The translations under genes were made by a program, and so were the position numbers. Below the pieces are notes generated by a model, which made no database searches, had not been told where the DNA came from, and worked only from the letters and a program-made list of their open reading frames with translations. Of a stretch of DNA of 38,716 nt, positions 36,001-38,716 are shown piece after piece. This DNA is from CAYYAQ01 sp964469555. GTDB taxonomy: Bacteria; Planctomycetota; UBA1135; UBA2386. The number at the start of each line of letters is the position of its first letter. Position 1 is the first letter of the stretch. The DNA is taken from assembly GCA_964469555.1 (NCBI GenBank), contig CAYYAQ010000032.1, positions 1 to 38,716 on the forward strand. Reading direction: 5' to 3'.

Positions 36001-37427
36001 ACCGCGAAGGAGACGGTGTCGCCGACCTTGAGATCGGGCAATGCGCTGCGGTAGTCCCAGTCGATCGGTTGGTCACCCTGCCCGCTGCGGACCGGGGTCG
36101 GCAGGTCGACCGCATGTTCATCGCGTTGGTTCACCCGATAGGCCACTGTCGCTGAGTTGATCCCGTGGTCGTCCTGGGCGCGGACGGACAGAGCAAGCGG
36201 GCGGCCGAGCATCGCGACCAGGTTGGCTGCGGGTGAAGTCAGCTCCACACGGGGTGCTTGGTCCGACGCCACTTGCAGGTAGTAGCGTGGACTTGTGAAT
36301 TCGAACCCACGCTCCTTTTCCACCCAGGAGAAACTGTAGCCCCGAGAGTCTGATACCCCGTCGGAGAACGTCACCTGGCGACCGTCTTCACTGACTTGCA
36401 AGGCCAGCGGCTGTTGACCATCGCGGAGGAATTGCGCTGCGCTGATCGGTCGGTCCAGGGTGATCTGCCAGTTGATGCTGGTTCCTTCCGGCACTGTCAA
36501 GGTTAGCGCCTCAACAGACTCCGGGGCGCGGTCCAGGTAGGCGGGGAGCGTCAGATCCACCTTTACACGCTCGATCCGCGGAGCGGGAATGACCCGAACC
36601 GTATGCCAGTCGCTGCGGTCGTCGCCGGCCTTGATTCGGTAGGAGAAATCACGTGACGCCGAAGCGATGGTGTAGGCGCAGCTGCCCTTGACGACTTCCA
36701 AATCGATCTCGCGAGCACGCCCCTCGCCGGTGCGCACGTGGATCATTGCTTTGTCTGGAACAATGCCTCCCAGGCTCGCCTCGATCCGGGCGCTATCCCC
36801 TTCCTTGACGATCATGTGGGTTTGCTCCAGCGTGATCTGCGTGTCGGTTGGATAGGCGATGGCCATCCATGGAGTAAAGATGCGCGTCACCGCCGCAGCG
36901 AAGAACGGACCATCGACCACGGCAAACACACTGACCAACCCGGCCAGCAGCATCGCGATGACTGTCGGGCGTCGTAGCGCGTGGTAGGGCACAGCATGTT
37001 CGGGGTGCAGTGTTGAGGTGGCTTCCTCCGCTTGACGACAGATGAGGTCGCGCAACTCTCCAGACCCGCTGTCGCTCGTTGCGTCGTCCCGCAGCTGAAC
37101 CGCAGAGATCAACAGGCTCTCGAGATTGCCGTGATGCGCTTCGATCTGCAACGCCGTGCGCCTGGAGTCGAACGCGCGGAGGTGCCGCAAGCCGCATCGC
37201 CAGGTGCGGTAGCCCGAGACAAGGAGCAGCGTGATCAGGATGCCCACACGTCCGGGCGTAGGCATGTACGTCATCCAGTCGATCGCGACACCGATGAGGA
37301 ACAACGGGATCGCCCATCGGCAGAAGGCCAGCAGGCCGGCGACAAGATGGAGCGTCTGTCCGCGACGCCACACGGTCCGAATACGCGAATCGAGCTGATC
37401 AAGGCGGATCGTCTTGGCAGTTGTCAT
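33000..37427 (-). CDS. Giant membrane protein, DUF4175-like
   Basis: 1475 residues from ATG 37425-37427, whose ATGA overlaps the stop of the upstream gene. Membrane helices at about 30-52, 58-78 and 150-180 (RPTVIAMLLAGLVSVFAVVDG) are at the N-terminus. Residues ~185-400 hold immunoglobulin-like strands, including PRVELTSPAANLVAMLGRPLALSVRAQDDHGINSATV. From ~430 to the end the protein is an alpha-helical, Gln/Ala/Glu-rich region likely to form long coiled coils. The N-terminal helices followed by a long periplasmic part resemble the DUF4175-type proteins that often sit beside VWA/MoxR genes. Function is not established; perhaps a scaffold in envelope processing. Confidence 0.7.
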   Translation of the reverse strand: MTTAKTIRLDQLDSRIRTVWRRGQTLHLVAGLLAFCRWAIPLFLIGVAIDWMTYMPTPGRVGILITLLLVSGYRTWRCGLRHLRAFDSRRTALQIEAHHGNLESLLISAVQLRDDATSDSGSGELRDLICRQAEEATSTLHPEHAVPYHALRRPTVIAMLLAGLVSVFAVVDGPFFAAAVTRIFTPWMAIAYPTDTQITLEQTHMIVKEGDSARIEASLGGIVPDKAMIHVRTGEGRAREIDLEVVKGSCAYTIASASRDFSYRIKAGDDRSDWHTVRVIPAPRIERVKVDLTLPAYLDRAPESVEALTLTVPEGTSINWQITLDRPISAAQFLRDGQQPLALQVSEDGRQVTFSDGVSDSRGYSFSWVEKERGFEFTSPRYYLQVASDQAPRVELTSPAANLVAMLGRPLALSVRAQDDHGINSATVAYRVNQRDEHAVDLPTPVRSGQGDQPIDWDYRSALPDLKVGDTVSFAVEVSDRYPEPQGPHVVRSETRRITFLSQEDYLKQIEKKRDRILSRVQTFYRQERSAHEVVRNLDPHDDGYVQACQLEVIRQEMVRDQLKQTAAQAKTLLDDLAANKVSDAAEGGSIEQVRTALLDIADTHLASAASLLRAQSEAAWGNTKRSPDPSSAARVVNTAARELGGLVLLRSIDSAQEVYAREARMLARLQASLRWHTVTTGPGDAAETLAKQQDELAQWTGRLISDLHSGMRYDKRPLAVLRLIRSVKDLGNAGTEAKMRQAGGLIRQGRTDQAAPLQADLVRTLLNAEFSVRLSGAYSTLMRTRDEMRLLAAAQAQIRTQCTGMSAGDLEKRRVAIAQTQTLIRKRLMTMLLPSVPAPRAQLFDEVLPHAPPAQAMLAQADRSMADALQQIAAGELEAATVAQRKAEQELTELVGIVDDWSVELGIQTQGLSTLVAATSERLSLLEEYEARAIALLEKADIAASEKQKVISLAEPQRLLVDELIAFKQDLVKQNQVEADQDIPPLLSRLSRAERAMIAAAEALKLNSADQAMEQQELVADTLAEAYAIVVAQHERLGLLQDLLMFQRAVGFANSYMADIVAEQRDMIVATKAAQPQAIPGLLPPFGNLRRCLDDVAPLLDLVAGRVDAGTPLIFAATDLGDAVDLLQSGDKLDAIDAQGVAAESLAKVQVMVLAVQTQTGYLAEIVAFLHRSVADATTLSDQQEQLKQRASTVTQEQIQALVEEQRALLGRAQTCGQTLESATGMPKFTEAPKHMREALERLTAKDVSAATEQMELVQSVLTENAESLFDAISMLHGLIQTEVTTQTKPELVRLIDVLVVASAHKQLFRQTQAAVPQAMKGLAKRQRQLASRCEEIAQAGQPHPMLVDAHRHLSAAASALQSSDLDEIAQSQRSADEKLRHFIIDQALVLETAAIRGAVDTDPGAEGPGSDTESAVTAGFISDFVSGEAPKDKSTEWKVRADRDRAALNQNFARELPLEYRGLLKNYYERVAR

Positions 37428-38716
37428 GGCAGGTCGTGCCTCCTTCGCAGAATCCACTCGATACCAACCAAGCCAATCAGCAGCAGGGCCATCCAGCCAT
37501 TATCCCAGAGCGACCGCTCCGAACGGACTTGTGTCGTTATGGGTTGGCTATCCAGCAGAGACGCGAGTTTCGGCAGGTCTTGCACGCTCAGGCATTCACC
37601 GCCAGTCAGCGTTGCAATACGTTTCAGGTTCTCAAGGTCGACATTCGTGTCGGCCAACTCCCGATTGACGTCCGTCACCTGGAACTCGGTTGTGTTGGAT
37701 ATCCGCTGGTCGTCTTCGTTGGGCTCGACCCGGTATCGTCCCGAGCGCTGTGACGCGAAGTATCCCCCGTATAGACCCGGATGCGTCCGATCGGGGCGGA
37801 GGCTGACACGCTCTTTGGCTTGCCCGCCGTCAAGTCCGGTGACAAATACGTCAAAACGTGGCTGCACGACAGGTTCAAAGCTGTCATCGAGGACATGCGC
37901 GTAGAGCCGGCACCGGTCGCCGAGGGGGTAGATCGACCGATCGGTTTCCAGGCGGATGCGCTTGTGCTCGCCCATCAGTCGAGACAGGGTCATGAACTGG
38001 ATGCACTGTGACCAGACGCGCCAGTGGTACTTGTCGCCGGTCCTGTAGCGCAGTCGCCACAGCCGATCCGTGGCGATCGACATACACTTACCCGTCCCGT
38101 AGCGCTGCCAGGCCACCAGCGGATAACCCTGGTCCCTCGCGGAGTTGTCGGACAGCACCGCCAGCACAGTTGCACCGGGCTTCGCGGCCAGCAGAGGAGG
38201 CAGTTGGTCCATCGGTGCCATCCTGCTCCAGATGCGATCGTTCAATTCCGTCTCGTTCTCCAGCGTCATGACCAGGCTGCTGCGGCCTTCGGGGGTCAGC
38301 ACCGGGTAGACCGATTCCCCGACCTGTTCCCATTTGGCGTCGGGATCGAAGCGGACCGGGAGCATGGTCTGGACTGGTGTGCCTTGATAAGACCCGGGCG
38401 AGTGCATCGGCCCGCATAGCATCAGTAGCGAAGCTCCGCGGTCCCGAACCAGTTCCTCGAGTAGTCCGAGTTCTTCACCACGGAAGAACGACGCGTCGAC
38501 ATCCCCCAGAATGATCAGGTCGTATTGAAACACGTCTTCCAGGTTGTCCGGGAAGCGCTCGATATGCTCGGGCGAGTTTCGAGCGATCTCAGGACCGACA
38601 TTGGAAGCGATGAACGTGGCGTCGATCCGAGGGTCACGTTTCAGGATCGCCCGGAGGTATCGGTACTCCCAACGAGCGTTGCCCTCGATGTAGAGCACGT
38701 TGATCTTCTCATTCAC
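37424..38716 (-). CDS. GATase1-like membrane-anchored protein of the BatA/VWA type, 5' partial
   Basis: The coding region begins at the window edge (last codon GTG 38714-38716), so the N-terminus is missing. It opens KINVLYIEGNARWEYRYLRAIL and continues DLIILGDVDASFF, LLMLCGPMHSPGSYQGTP, LAVLSDNSARDQGYPLVAWQRYGTGKCMSIATDRLWRLRYRTG: the class I glutamine-amidotransferase-like fold that follows a VWA domain in planctomycete BatA-like proteins. A beta-sandwich follows (RSIYPLGDRCRLYAHVLD), and one helix ends the protein (WMALLLIGLVGIEWILRRR). No catalytic Cys-His-Glu seen. First visible gene of the right-hand train. Confidence 0.75.
   Translation of the reverse strand: MNEKINVLYIEGNARWEYRYLRAILKRDPRIDATFIASNVGPEIARNSPEHIERFPDNLEDVFQYDLIILGDVDASFFRGEELGLLEELVRDRGASLLMLCGPMHSPGSYQGTPVQTMLPVRFDPDAKWEQVGESVYPVLTPEGRSSLVMTLENETELNDRIWSRMAPMDQLPPLLAAKPGATVLAVLSDNSARDQGYPLVAWQRYGTGKCMSIATDRLWRLRYRTGDKYHWRVWSQCIQFMTLSRLMGEHKRIRLETDRSIYPLGDRCRLYAHVLDDSFEPVVQPRFDVFVTGLDGGQAKERVSLRPDRTHPGLYGGYFASQRSGRYRVEPNEDDQRISNTTEFQVTDVNRELADTNVDLENLKRIATLTGGECLSVQDLPKLASLLDSQPITTQVRSERSLWDNGWMALLLIGLVGIEWILRRRHDLP

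Noticed and set aside
1..38716. CRISPR array or toxin-antitoxin or phage defence system
   Set aside because: No regularly spaced direct repeats, and no cas, nuclease or toxin-like frames were found.

Overview
The window looks like chromosomal DNA of a high-GC planctomycete (Planctomycetota). This is an inference from gene content: many secreted proteins of no recognisable family with short signal peptides, a VWA/GATase-like + DUF4175-like + squalene-cyclase-like + transglutaminase-like gene train, and large TPR-bearing membrane proteins. No rRNA, intact tRNA, CRISPR array or replication origin was seen.

Bases 1-4.2 kb: the 3' end of an IPT/TIG-like gene, then a two-domain secreted protein (DsbD-alpha-like + ThuA-like fold) whose reading frame is interrupted by a single in-frame TGA, then three small membrane proteins. 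Bases 4.4-10 kb: surface-glycan genes, with two divergent GT-C type membrane proteins, a Wzx-like flippase and a SAM methyltransferase. Bases 10.5-11.55 kb: a secreted thioredoxin-like protein whose active site reads TGA-Gly-Pro-Cys in frame, i.e. U-G-P-C. Directly after this TGA is an 8-bp perfect hairpin with a GGUCU loop, the loop I recall from the E. coli fdhF SECIS. The 1.6-kb TGA is also followed by a short hairpin at SECIS distance. I therefore read both as selenoprotein genes; the thioredoxin-like one is strong, the other plausible.

Bases 11.5-19.3 kb: a beta-helix secreted protein preceded by an exact 86-bp tandem duplication, several secreted proteins of unknown function, and relics: the 3' half of a tRNA, and a class I fumarase pseudogene that has lost most of its C-terminal domain. 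Bases 19.6-25.9 kb: a tightly coupled minus-strand operon (TPR membrane protein, FAD oxidoreductase, two family-2 glycosyltransferases, SDR, sugar isomerase-like protein), nearly every junction overlapping by 4 bases; it probably builds a surface or polyprenol-linked sugar.

Bases 25.9-26.5 kb: a gene-free junction with two unrelated transposase fragments. To its right, sequence composition looks less GC-rich by eye and a second minus-strand train begins (VWA/GATase-like partial, DUF4175-like giant, squalene-cyclase-like, SASA esterase-like lipoprotein, transglutaminase-like, redoxin-like + repeats). It looks like an envelope or secreted-protein processing locus that may have a different history from the left part.
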